64,000 bases of DNA, from NCBI GenBank assembly GCA_032358255.1, contig JAULBX010027052.1, positions 1 through 64,000 of the forward strand, given 5' to 3'. The position numbers were made by a program, and so were the translations under genes. Shown here piece by piece: positions 11,752-23,428 of the stretch (its first letter is position 1; the number at the start of each line of letters is the position of its first letter). Source of the stretch: Heterotrichella gracilis (lineage: Eukaryota > Sar > Xanthophyceae > Tribonematales > Xanthonemataceae). The notes beneath the pieces were generated by a model, which was not told the origin of the DNA, did not search any database, and worked only from the letters and a program-made list of their open reading frames with translations.

Positions 11752-13067
11752 GGGCCACATGGCCCATGCTGTGGCGTTGCACAGGTAGAAGCTGTGGCCT
11801 GGGAAATAGGAGGTGAAAGCCATTCTGGTTCTTTTGGGCAGCCATGTCTAGATTGGCAGTCAGTCCCATTGGACCTTGCTCACGCATTTGTGTGCACGCA
11901 TGGTTTTGTGCGCCAGGCTCTCAGCATTCATGTTTTTGGGATGTTCACGCCTGCTGTCTTGCAGCGCAGTGGGGTTTTTCATCACAATAACCAGCGCAAA
12001 CCCATCACTTTGCACTGTACCCTTGACGCACCTTGACGTCCTTGACAACAGCCTTTGACTGAGGTTGCTCTAATTCTTTTTTTGTGCACATATAGTCAAG
12101 CAGTCACTGTGCACATTTTCTCTTCTCCATGCAAGTTGGTATAGCTAAGAATAGCGTTTGCTGGACACGGGGCAGAGCACAGGAAGTGGCATTCTGTTGC
12201 ACGATTGGTGCAATCTATTTCTACTGCAGGGTTACATTCTAAATTTTTGCATTAGGCCTATGGTTTGGATGGTAGTTGGAAGTCACTGGCAGTGCCCGTA
12301 CGTTGTGCCCGCAAGGGGCCTCATTCTCTGTGTCCCTGAAGGCGCATTCTGTAATTCAAATCGGGCTACACTAAGCATTTTGCGTTAACTCATAGGCTTT
12401 GTTACAAGTAATTGAGCGGCGTCGCTCACAGAGTGGCAGGCACCACGGTAAAGCCTTGGCAACTCCCGCACCACGCATGATCATCACAGTGTGCATGAAA
12501 AATTATCCACATGTGCATGCGCACACACCTACACGACCAGGCTGGCTACATGATGTCGCCGCCATTGCATAAGCAAAGCATTTCTGTCGTTAACACTCAT
12601 GAATTTATGCATGCTCTACTAGAGCTAGTGGCTCATCAGGTAGTACCATGTCCTACCCTAAATCGTCACAGCTGTGGTGTGGCCACCATCCAAAGCAACT
12701 TGCCTAATTCCTGCTATTATTCCCATCGGTGCAAAGCACTCCCAGCTGCATACTGGCGCCACCGGTGCAAAGCAATAGCTGGCATGCAAGCCACTTCATT
12801 TGACAAATCTCAAGGGGCACGCTACTGGTGGAAACTAGCAGTAACCACCCCATGCTCAGATCCAAAAAGCCCGTGCGCTCATGCAAACTACTACACAGCC
12901 TATGAGCCCCTCACTCCGACGCGGGCCTCTGTGCATTCCCTTTCTTTCTTTGCCGGTGCGCGGCGGCTGATTTAACCAACACCACTACTTGTCACATCAT
13001 CTGGCAACACCTCCCAAGTGTCAAACCCACCCAGTGACCAGCGCAGCACTACTGTACTATGGCAGCC
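11752..13067. other. Convergent intergenic region, no supported gene
   Basis: It lies between the stop of the translocator and the stop of the minus-strand aldose epimerase. Both 3' UTRs fall here. Longer open stretches near 12511-12975 show no recognisable domain or splice structure, and I do not call them. Confidence 0.55.
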
Positions 13068-15170
13068 TCAACCCCTGGTGTGGAAGTGGTACACAGCAAC
13101 ATGGCGGTACTCCTCTCCAGGGTTGACAACGATGCTTGGGAAGGTAGGCTGGTTGATGGAATCTGGGAAAACCTACACCATGATTGAATTACAGGGTCAC
13201 ATACAGAAAAACAAACAGAAAGATCAAATACTGCATGCTGTATGTTGACGCTCCACACACCCATGCCAAGCAAATAATCATTATGAGGATCCCCATTGTT
13301 TATAGTATCACCTGTGTCTCCAAAGCTAGTGCCGCATGCTTCTGGTACACTGCACCACCTTTTCCCTGCACCAGCACAATTGAGATATTTAATACAGCCG
13401 ACGATCCTGCTTGGAATGGCTGCGCACGCATGTTCTGCAGAGCAATTTCAGAGATAACTTAATAATGTTACCTTAATTGTTCCATCCAAAAAGTTTCCAG
13501 AGTAGAATTGCAACCCTGGTGCTGTGGTGTAAACGGTGAGAACCCTACCAGTCACTGGGTCATGTACCTCGGCCGCAAGCTTTGGCCTGTACGTCACAAG
13601 CAATAATTGCGGTGCGTAATTGCGATGCAATACTCTGATGCACGTCACTCATTGCAGTATAGGACCCGCAGGGTGAATGAGGGTTGATATAGCTTACAGT
13701 GAGATTAAAAACAAGAAAAGTCCTACTCACGTGTCGGTGATGGAGCCCAGTTTGGTGAGATCCTTTGCCCTTTCACCATAGCCAAAAAGCACATAATTGT
13801 GGTCATATCCTCCTGGAGCCTCTCCAGGCACTTCTTCAATTTGGTCGCCAATCTCGTGCGCTTCCCTGAAATCCCACGGAGTGCCATCCACAGAGAGGTA
13901 CTCCCCGGTTGGTATCTGGGTGCTGTCTACTGGAGAGACGTGATCCCTGGCGAGATACAGGTAACCAAGGATCAGACCACAGTTCTGCAATATCATGCTG
14001 AATTTTTACACAACGCACAATGCGATGTCAAGATATTTTATGCAGGTATCCGCCAGAAAACTGCTGACCATCGAATGCCAGACAGATGGATGAATGCACA
14101 AATCCCAATTGATTATTCAACAAATGCACTTAATATGTCCCAAAGCAGCCCTTACCCCACGATCATGAGCTTATGCCTCAATACGCTGCCGCTGTCATGC
14201 CCGCCCAGATTGAAGTACGAGTGCTGGGCAAGGTTGATGATTGTGGGCGCATCAGAGGTAGCCTCCATTTCAACTCTGAGCTCGCCAGCCTCTGTGAGCA
14301 CGTACAGTACTGTGGCAACAACAGTGCCCGGGTAACCCTGTGCCAAACGCAATGGTAAAATCATTCAGCACCTTTAATATTTACCGTGTAACTTTTGCGG
14401 ACAGATGTGTACAAGGGCATAGCAATAAACGTTTCTGTACCTCCTCGCCATCTGCGCTGGTGTATTCTAGCTTCACAGCATCACCATCAGCGTGTTTGAA
14501 GGGCTGCGCACTCCAGACTCGCTTATCAAACCCCACTTTGCCACCATGCAGTGAATTTGGGCCGTTGTTGGCTGCAAGGAGATATTTTTTGCCATTGAGA
14601 GTGAATTTTGCTTTGGCAATCCGATTGGCCACCCGTCCCACGATTGCTCCAAAATAAGGACTTGTACCATCCTGCCCAGAACACAGTTATTCAGTCATTC
14701 ATGACGCAAGCCACTCCAAATCCACTTTCACAGCCACACACAGCCAAATTTCTTTTTGAACAAAAGGATTAGGGGGTAAGTGGGCAGTGAGCAGCATGGA
14801 AGACAATGGGAAGGGATCCATTTTGTGACTGCGGCGTGAACTTGCCTAGGTTACTGGGCAATGCCTCCTGGGCAATGCATGCATGCATCACAATCCCAAC
14901 ATTTGCATGCAAACTGACCTGGTACGGCTCCACATCATCAAACCCAAGAACCACGTCTGCAAGGTTTCCTGCCCTATCAGGAGCAAGGACTTTCGTGATG
15001 ACACAACCCAAATTGGACACATGTACTTCCATGCCCTTTGTGGTTCTCAGTATCGTCACAGGGAAACCGATTTTTCGGAGCCTGACAAACCATCGAGGCC
15101 TAATGATCTCCCAAACATATTTGACAGCAACAAGCGCCAAGACTGTGCGGGCGACTGTTGTGAACCTCAT
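13068..15170 (-). CDS. Aldose 1-epimerase (galactose mutarotase)
   Basis: Interconverts alpha and beta anomers of aldoses. Seven exons on the minus strand: 15170-14919, 14671-14441, 14337-14156, 13946-13731, 13586-13472, 13365-13312 and 13172-13068, 1155 nt (384 residues). Residues about 8-22 form a hydrophobic segment ([15 protein letters not shown]) that could be a signal anchor. Family motifs appear in order: [18 protein letters not shown], the catalytic histidine block [49 protein letters not shown] and the C-terminal VNPGEEYRH holding the catalytic glutamate. All catalytic residues are present, so the enzyme should be active. It is divergently arranged with UER1, 352 bp apart, which also acts on sugars. 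Confidence 0.93.
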
Positions 15171-15522
15171 GCTGACTACTGTTTTTCACTCCACCAGGCA
15201 GGTCAACCACCTTGGGTTGTACCGCTCAACATGTGGCCCCTGCAAACTCGATGAATAACTTCAGCTGCGTAGGCATGCCTTCGAGTTGTCTGGCTAGCCA
15301 TGGCTTTGTGGGTTCTGCTGTACTCCTGGGCAATGGAACATCTTTCCAGGCCTCAAGCTTTCCCGTCACTTTGTCCCTCCTCGATTTGTCAAGTTTGTAA
15401 ACCCCCTTGTACTAGAGGCATGGTGCCAACCAGTTTACCAAACAGCTGTTAAGGCCTGCTCCGCCCTGTCTTGGGTGTTTCTTGCTCTGATATTAGTGAA
15501 CCGGCTTCCTATCATCGCAACA
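15171..15522. promoter_or_regulatory. Divergent promoter region, aldose epimerase / UER1
   Basis: A 352-bp gap separates the two start codons on opposite strands. It must contain both 5' UTRs and core promoters; no specific element is recognised. Confidence 0.5.
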
Positions 15523-17121
15523 ATGGCGACCGCAGAACCAGTGAGTCCCTCGGTTGCCTAGCCACGACGTTTTTCGTGTCACGGCCCGGCTGGCAAACTA
15601 ACGCTGTCCCTGTTCCAGGTGTTCCTCATATTCGGCAAGAGCGGATGGATCGGCGGCCTGGTTGGTGGCATGCTGAAGGAGCACGGGTACAAGTTTGAGT
15701 ATGCCAGCGCACGGCTGGAGGATCGCGCCACCATCATCTCGGAGATCGAGAGGGTAGGGTGCTGCCACCTGCCACCTCAACTTTGGTTTTCTTACAGTGC
15801 GCCAGGCTGATCCGTGCAATCCAATGTTCTGTTACCAGGTCAAGCCTACTCACGTCCTGAACGCGGCTGGTGTGACTGGGCGCCCCAACGTGGATTGGTG
15901 CGAGGACCACAGGGTACGTGCAATTTGCTTACTTAACTCCGCATTTTGCACTCCTCTGTTGTTACCCACACCTATGCAACCTCTTTATTGCAGGTGGAGA
16001 CCATCCGTTCCAACGTGATCGGTTGCCTCAACCTCGCAGACGTGTGCCTGCAAAGGGGCATCCACATGACCTATTACGGCACAGGCTGCATCTTCCACTA
16101 CGATGACAAGTTCCCCGAGAACAGTGGCATTGGCTTCAAGGAGGAGGACAAGCCCAACTTCACTGGCTCGTACTACTCATACACGAAGGTTAGTGCACCG
16201 AGTAGTCCATGCTCCTCACTGAACTTGGGAACTTCCCTGCCATGTCTCCACCCACCCCCTTCATGCCAATGACCACGACTTTTGCCTGCAGGCAATGGTG
16301 GAGAGCTTGTTGACCGAGTACTCCAACGTCCTCATCTTGCGTGTGCGCATGCCAATCGTGGAGTCTTTGACCTACCCACGCAACTTCATCACCAAGATCA
16401 TCAAGTATGACAAAGTAAGTTGGCAGGCAGTACTGTTTGGGAGACCTGCGTGTTGGGTTGCATAACAAAGCCTCAGTACTGACAATATTGCAACTGTGCA
16501 GATCATCAACATCCCCAACTCCATGACCGTCCTCCCAGAGCTGCTTCCCTACTCTATCGAGATGGTACGCGTTGGTGCTCCTTGTGTGTGTCACGGCAAA
16601 ATGCAGGAACCTGCCGGTGCTGACAGTTGCACTGGCTCATGCAGGCCAAGCGTGGCTTGACCGGAGTCATGAACTACACCAACCCTGGGGCCATCAGCCA
16701 CAACGAGATCATGCAGCTGTACAAGGAGTACATCGACCCTGAGTTCACATGGGCCAACTTCACCGTTGAGGAGCAGGCCAAGGTCATTGTGGCACCCAGG
16801 TCCAACAACCTTTTGGACACCACCAGGGTAAGCATTCGTGGTGTCTGCTGCTGCGGTTGTACTCCTTGTGGCTCTCCTTGCAGTTTATAACTGGTTGTCG
16901 CCTTGCAACAGATTGAGAGCGAGTTCCCCGAGATTCTGCCCATCAAGGAGTCGCTCATCAAGTATGTGTTTGAGCCCAACGCAGCCAAGGTAAATGGTAG
17001 TTTTACTCTCCCTTTGTGAATTGTCTAGATTCCCCCGTCCCTGCCGAGACCTGACTGTGTATGTTTGTTCATTCAGAAGGAGGAGGTCTACGCGGCTGTC
17101 AAGGAGATGAGGGGCCGTTAA
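15523..17121 (+). CDS. UER1: UDP-4-keto-6-deoxyglucose 3,5-epimerase/4-reductase (UER1, NRS/ER)
   Basis: Converts UDP-4-keto-6-deoxy-glucose to UDP-L-rhamnose, using NADPH, in the cytosol. Nine exons: 15523-15540, 15619-15753, 15839-15913, 15994-16188, 16292-16414, 16502-16564, 16645-16827, 16912-16989 and 17077-17121, 915 nt (304 residues), matching the plant enzyme's length. FLIFGKSGWIGG is the Rossmann dinucleotide site. HVLNAAGVTGRPNVDWCE, TYYGTGCIFHYD and the catalytic YSYTK (YxxxK) follow, then LRVRMPI and GVMNYTNPGAISHNEI. It is a stand-alone epimerase-reductase and not fused to the dehydratase as in plant RHM, so a separate 4,6-dehydratase gene is expected elsewhere. An AATAAA lies near 17269 after the TAA stop. 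Confidence 0.95.
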
Positions 17122-17986
17122 GTGCTGCAGCCCACAGATAGGACTTCTTGCGTTTCAGACCGGTTATGCCTGGTATCGTGACACCACAACCGATCAGGCA
17201 GGACCTGCCAGCTGTTTTTCCCCTCGTGATCCTCACTCGTGAGTACTCCGCTTTTAAGTTATCCAGAACAATAAAGTTTAGCGCGCTGTCATCACATCGT
17301 GCAACGACTGCCTGGTAGGGTGGGTTCAATTTTGGTGTCTTCAAATATGCCAGGCCTCAACATACCTGTATCGACCCCTGGGTTGTTTTGTGCTCTGGGC
17401 TGTAAACCTAATACTGGCACCACAATGACTCACGAGTTGCTGAGCAACTTGAGATGCAGCTACGTGCTGTGTCACAATGTCTGCTAGGACATGGCTACCT
17501 GGACACAGCAGCTGTGTGCACTGTGCTATGGTTTGCTGCTACAGTGGGTCCGCATGCCACCTCACTTTGTGCTCTCCTTTTTTGTTGCTTGGCAAGTGGC
17601 CTTGAATTTGGCACCATGGCCATGGCACAAATTTGTTGCTAGATTGCTTTCATCCCAGGACACACCATCACCGAAGAGAAGCTGTTTACTAAATGGACCG
17701 TTACAGCGACCAGGTTGGAAAACCCTAATGGCAAGTCTGAACCCTGTCAAAATCCTGTCAATTGACATATAAAGTGCCATCATTTCAAAGTTCTTAAAAA
17801 GCTGTCAACAGAAATTAACTGGCACTACCGAGCAGTGGACAGCAAGAGTGAGTGAGGGTGCAAGAAAAAGGCAATAAAATGGATACGTAGAAGTACAGTA
17901 ACTATCGCAATCTGACTGCGGCAAGCATTGTGAAGCAGGACCAGCTGGCATGTGAACCACGGTCACCCGGTGGTTTAATAGCATGA
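17122..17986. other. Convergent spacer between UER1 and FKBP18
   Basis: This holds the 3' UTRs of both genes, with AATAAA near 17269 and TGTAA near 17401. No gene is visible. Confidence 0.6.
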
Positions 17987-19413
17987 TTACCCTTCTATCA
18001 GCTTCACCCTCGCGCCAAATGGGCTTGTCTTTATGCTGAGCAGCTCAACGTCAAACTCCAACGTGGCGTTGGGCGGGATCTCCCCAACACCCTTGCTGCC
18101 GTACGCCTGCAAAGCACAGCGAACTCCAATCACCCCTGTTGTGCTGTGAGCCATTTTCCCTACAAATTGTGCAAGCTGTACTTACCAGTTCTGGAGGCAC
18201 CAGGAGCTTGCGCCGACCCCCCACACGCATGCCTCTCACTCCCTGTACGCATCACACTTAAAATTGACGGCATGTTTTGCGGACGCCTGACAGACACTCT
18301 AGTAACTTGTTGTGGACGCACGAGCATAAACGCCCAAAGCACACCAGGTCCGCAATCGCAGAAAGCAAGGTACCAACAGTTCCTCAATGCATACCAGGTC
18401 AAGGCCCTCGAGGGTGCTCCCAGCTCCCTTTGCACCGACATCAAAGCCCAAAGGTGTACCTCCAGTTACACCCATGCCTTGCCTGCGGCACCAGATGTGG
18501 GTTGGGTTGACGGACTTGGGTTGGCAACGCGGTCTCAAGCACAGGTGTGAAAATGTTATCTGTAACCCACCGGCTGGTGATGAAGGTTACGCCTTTCCAC
18601 TTGCACTCATAGTGGACCACAGCCCGGGCGCCCTCTTGGACAAGGGGACCAGTGCCCTCAACTACATCATAATACCTGTGCATACCAGCTGTCTTAATTT
18701 GAGCAAGGCAGACACAGCAGATCAGCACCAGCAAAAGAGCAACAAAAGAGCTGAACAGCAGCCAACTATGGGTATGCAAGGCAGGGGCCGTACTTTAACC
18801 CAGCGGGGCCATCTATGAATGCCTCAGCTGGAACCTTCCTGTTCTTCGCCTTGGTCAGGTCCTGAAAACAGGGACCACGGAAACGTAACTGGTTGCACAT
18901 ACTAATGGTTGGGCACCCGTGCAACATGCATGCATGCGTTGGGGCATTGGCATGCATACCTTCTGAAATCCTGGGAGTGCCTGGGCTGGTTGCGGGGACA
19001 AAGCGACAAAAGCAGTGGCAGCTGAAAAAATGGGAGCAGCATTTAGCGGCATATACTGGGAGGAACCTCGTTGGGTGCCCATGGAGAACCGACATAACAC
19101 AACCCAAGTGTGTTCGGTTGACCTACCAAGAAATGTAGCTGCGTGGGTTATGGCGTCTCTCCTACTGAGCGCCGAGTTATTGCAGGTGGTCTCATCTGCA
19201 ATGCAGCCGTTTGGCGTCAGTGGCACACATACACACACAGACACACATAGCACCAAGAGAGTTGTCGGCATGAACAGTACCCTGGGAGGAGGGATGGAGC
19301 AAACTGGTCACCCTGAGTGAGGCTCGCAAACACTTATGACCACTCGCAACGCCAAAGCGGTGAGCATGCAGGCTGTTGGGCTTGACAGCGGCAAGGAGTG
19401 AGGAGGGTTGCAT
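17987..19413 (-). CDS. FKBP18: FKBP18-type peptidyl-prolyl isomerase, thylakoid lumen
   Basis: FK506-binding-type prolyl isomerase. Eight exons on the minus strand: 19413-19281, 19195-19127, 19021-18960, 18861-18794, 18675-18571, 18482-18395, 18242-18186 and 18106-17987, 702 nt (233 residues). The N-terminus is a basic, serine-rich plastid transit peptide. It is followed by a twin arginine (LSRRDAIT), a hydrophobic stretch and AQA before LPGFQK, which is a bipartite lumen signal of Tat type. The FKBP domain shows YYDVVEGTGP, VVHYECKWKGVTFITSR, RGMRVGGRRKLLVPPEL, AYGSKGVGEIPPNATLEFDV and the tail SPFGARVKLIEG, which match plant FKBP18 in particular. FKBP18s lack several canonical catalytic aromatics, so isomerase activity is uncertain. 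Confidence 0.93.
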
Positions 19414-19928
19414 TGCTGCTCTTTGTTGTCCCAAGTTGTGCGGGCTGTGGTGTAAAAAGGCCAATATCGGTAAGCCAACAATATAACTCTTGAGCAACCT
19501 CTTACACTATTGTGTCACTGAACGCACAACGTTAATGCGCTTGCTTTGTACACATCAATGCACCATATCCGGTCTGGGCAAAACAAATATCCTGGCTTTT
19601 CCCAAAAATATCAAAATACATTTCAGTGGCGAGAAAGCGAGTGACATACAGGGTGCCCACGTCGTCGAGACAGCAGCAATCTGAGCAAACCTCCGTGTAA
19701 ACAACAACCAGCAGCTATCCAACCTTGGACTAACTTATTCAGCTGCAAAGCTGTCCGGGCACTTTCCTGGGTTGACAGGGGCAGGGCGTTGACACGGCAG
19801 AGGCCGGGACATAGATGTTGATTTGGCACGGCAAACAGCTGCTGCTCAAGAGTCGGCAAGTTGGGCAGTGGCCAAACAAGTCCCCATACCAAAGTTATTT
19901 CGTGCCGCACCGGTTGATACCAGCTAGA
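19414..19928. promoter_or_regulatory. Divergent promoter region, FKBP18 / DNA glycosylase
   Basis: A 515-bp gap separates the start codons of two divergently transcribed genes. No specific element is recognised. Confidence 0.45.
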
Positions 19929-22900
19929 ATGGTCGAAGGGCACCAGTGCCACAGGGTTGCTCACGCCCACCGGAAGATGCTGATTGGCAAGAGGTTCGAT
20001 GCCACCTCGCCCAACAAGCGATTTGTTGAAGGTGAGCTGCACCATTCATGCGCTGCCGGGGCGGCTACACTGCCCCACTCGACCGACAGTGGGCACTTGC
20101 ATGCATGTCACATGCATGCAAGCATTATTGCCAAAGTGTATTGCGGCAATTGCACACGGCATGGATGGCGAGCGCCCTCCTTCCATCGATTCCCTTGGTG
20201 GTACGACTGTTTTTCACCACCGTTTGTGCCTAATTTGCCTTAAAGCTGCACGCGGTATTATTTCTAATACATGTGCTTCTCCAATGGTCTTCAGGCGCTG
20301 CTGCAATCAACCGTCAGCCCCTTACGAAAATAGAGGTCCACGGCAAAAACCTGTTTTACTTTTTTGGTGACGACCACAGCCCTGTGGTGCTGCACATCCA
20401 CTTCGGCATGAGCGGCGCCTTCAAAACCATGTCCCTGCCCGGCACTGAGCCTACCCCCACCACGCGGCTGCAGCTTGTGGACGCCTCAGCCAACATAGTA
20501 GCCCACCTCAGCGCCATGACGGTTCAGCATGGTGATCTCGGTAAGACCCCGTTCAAGCCCTAATTGTGCCCCTGCCAACCCCCTACTGCTGCACCGCCAC
20601 CAGCATCCCCCTGTACTACTGAGGATGGTGGCCTTGGTACAACCACATCTAGGCGACTTCTAACTGGACCACCTCCACCATATATTGCTGTCTCCCACCG
20701 TCCCAACTTGCATCATCACCATCCGGCTCCATGCACCAGCTATGCATTCATGGACTGGCTTGGTGTGGGCCATGATACTGCTGCACGCTCCCCAGCTGCC
20801 ACCCACATACCCTCACTCACCCCCATGCCCACCCGCGCACACAGCCTTCTACACCTCCAAGGCCGCGCAGCTTGGCCCCGACCCCCTGCGGGACGACGCG
20901 GATCCCGCGGTGGTGTGGCGCACGGTGCAGCGCAGCCGCAAGCCCATCGGGCTGCTGCTCATGGACCAGTCGTGCATGGCGGGCATCGGGAACATCTACC
21001 GGGCGGAGGTGCTGTTCAAGGTATACCCCAGCACATAGTGTATGGGGAGTCAGAGGGTGCATGCCTTGGGTTTCCATCCTTCTACTACGTGATTCAATCA
21101 CGGGCTGGGCCAGTCAACGGCTGTTTAATATACTATTTTCTGAACTTTTGGCACCAATGTGCTCTTTGGCGCAGTGGGGTGATGCTGCGCATCAGACTAT
21201 CATCCTTGTGCACGTGCAACTCGCATGCCTGCCAGCCGCCGCCATGCATGCAGCTTAGCAATGCCCTGCCTGGTCATCAACCATGCCCGCCCCTCACAGG
21301 CTGGAGTGCACCCCGAGCAGCCGGGGTACACCCTGGACGCCGCGGCATTTGACCGCATCTGGCGTCACTCGGTGCTGCTGCTGCAGCGCGGGTTCAAGAC
21401 TGGCTCCATCCTCACGGTGGATCCCGAGGAGGCGGCTGTGCTGGGCAAGCCATGGACGCGCAGGTGGGGGATAGATGTAGGGTTTTAGGGTTTAGGTTTT
21501 TAGGGTTTTAAGTGAACGATATGCATGGGGCAGCTGTGTTGGCAAAGTGTGGGTGCAAGTTCTTGGTTTGCAATCGATAGAATTTGAAGATGAAAATGCC
21601 AGGAATTTTGGTGAAACCTGCAAAGGGGAATTGAAGGGGATGAATGTGGTGTCCATACGAATGAACCAGCAGGATGCGATGCCAGGCGCGCACCCCACCT
21701 GCTCACATTGTTGCAAACCATGCACAGCGCATTTTAGCGTTTGTTCCTTTTAAAATCCCCAATACCCTGGCAGGTACGTGTACAACCACGCCACCTGCGG
21801 CCGCTGCGGCAGCCCCATCCGCACCTGGGACATGGCCTCGCGCACGGTGTACGCATGTCAGACGTGCCAGCCCCTGCCCGAGGGTGCGCAGCTCACCGAG
21901 GCGCGCACCAAGGCCCTTGCTTGCGCCACCAACACCCAGCTGTTCAAGAGCCACTGCGCGGCGGAGGACCAGGGCGGGGCGGTGCCTGCCAAGATGAACC
22001 TGCAGGAGCTGCAAGCGGGGCTGGCTGCGTTGGGGCTGGATGTCAAGGGGAGGAAATGGCAGCTGGTGCGGCGGCTGGAGGCGGCCACAGCAGGTGGGTC
22101 TTGTTTATGGATTTATCCTTTTACTTCAGATTATATCTTGCCTTTTCTGTCATGCAATACTAAGTGCGCTGCGCTGCCAAGTGATTACGTCCAATCAGTA
22201 AGTGCCTAGCAAAGGGAACTGCACACTAAAAAGAAATGAAACAATAGAATATCTTGCCAGAAGAAACTGGCTTTTGAAAGCTTCACCATTTATGTTCCAG
22301 GTGGGGAGGCGCACACACCTGCACCTGCCACTCCTGGCAGTGGAGGCAAACCAGCAGCAAGGGGGGTGAAGCGCAGGGCTGCAACGGGGGAGGCAGAAAG
22401 CGGCGATGAAAGCGAGGGTATTGACGGTGGGGAAGTGCTGGTTATCGATCTGGAGAAAGAGGCCATGGATGCAGACCTGGTAAGCGGATGGGCAATCATA
22501 GACTGTGGCGGGGCAGAATGCACAGCATGGCATACTGCATAATGTGGGAAACGTTGTCTGTGTGGGCTGTAAATATATTAATGAGGACAGGGGCATTTCT
22601 GGCTTGGGTGGGCCGCACTCATGCTCGGCAGATGGTAGCCACTTTAAACAATTGTGCACCAGATGAGTGCACACGATGATCCGCATGTCAACAGCAAACG
22701 CCACGCGGCTGACCCGTTGCCACCACCTCACGTCCCTCAGGATGCAACCCCCTCCACCCCTGCACCACGCCCCTCCACTCGCGCCCCCGCCACACTGCTA
22801 CTAGACCCTACCCTGGCGGCCCTCACAGTGGCTTCTCTGAAGCAGCAGCTGAAGGCAATGGACCTGCCCACCTCGGGCAACAAGGCTGAGCTGGTGTGGC

Positions 22901-23428
22901 GCCTGTCTCTGGCCACCGGGGGGGGGCCTGGCGGGGGGTCCAGCAGCGCACCAGGGGCAGGTGTGGCGCCTGGGACACAGGGCCTGGGCAAGGTGGCGAC
23001 TGCTGAGGTGCGGCTGCTCAACCTGTCTGCACCCCTAGAATAGTGTCTGCGCCCCTCAAATGAATTCCAAAAAGAAAAAATTCTGTTGCATATCAACGGA
23101 CTGTCATCAGTGAGAAGTCTAATTCTCTACAACTGTAGTTGACTGTCATCTGCAATTGTAATTGTCATCAGTGACGGGTAGTAGACCCTCAAGCTTGGCA
23201 ATGATTGGAGCGTTGACGCATCCCTTGTTGCGTATGCAGGAGGCCGCCAAGGAGAAGATGTATGCAGGGGAGGGGAGGAACGTGGAACATGTGGCGCTGC
23301 AGAGCGATGCCACACTGGCTCTGACAGATGTTGGACAGCAGCAGCAGCAGCAGCAGCAGCGTGGCACAGCCAGCACAGGGCAGGGAACAGGCAGAAAACG
23401 GACAAAGCCTGCAGGCCGTAAGGCTTAA
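19929..23428 (+). CDS. Fpg/Nei-family DNA glycosylase with Val2 and two SAP-like segments
   Basis: Base-excision-repair glycosylase/AP lyase. Eight exons: 19929-20031, 20295-20540, 20845-21020, 21300-21463, 21774-22093, 22301-22479, 22741-23007 (donor could also be at 22992) and 23240-23428, 1644 nt (547 residues). The start MVEGHQCHRVA aligns with the family start MPEGH but has Val where the nucleophilic Pro2 normally sits, as in animal NEIL3. The Lys of HGKNLFYFFG, HFGMSGAFK, DQSCMAGIGNIYRAEVLF, RGFKTGSI and the zinc finger (CGRC, then CQTC 16 residues later) are all present. The extension holds SAP-like helices (MNLQELQAGLAALGLDVKG near 335 and VASLKQQLKAMDLPTSGNKA), then a disordered basic tail with eight glutamines. 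Probably nuclear. Confidence 0.9.
21478..21510 (+). repeat. Interstitial telomere-like motif
   Basis: Four degenerate TTTAGGG/TTTTAGGG units in a row sit in intron 4 of the DNA glycosylase, just after its donor. Similar short runs occur in five other introns of this window. Confidence 0.75.

Noticed and set aside
12511-12975. 154-codon open frame in the translocator/epimerase spacer
   Set aside because: It has no recognisable domain, no neighbouring exons, and Cys/His-rich composition typical of non-coding sequence here.
19985-20010. GGTTCGATGCC resembling a tRNA B box
   Set aside because: It lies in the first exon of the DNA glycosylase (GKRFDATSP) and no A box or cloverleaf can be drawn around it.
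20564-21352. 262-codon open frame overlapping the DNA glycosylase
   Set aside because: It is in another frame, runs through intron and exon 3 and shows no domain. The Fpg/Nei exons in the proper frame explain the region.
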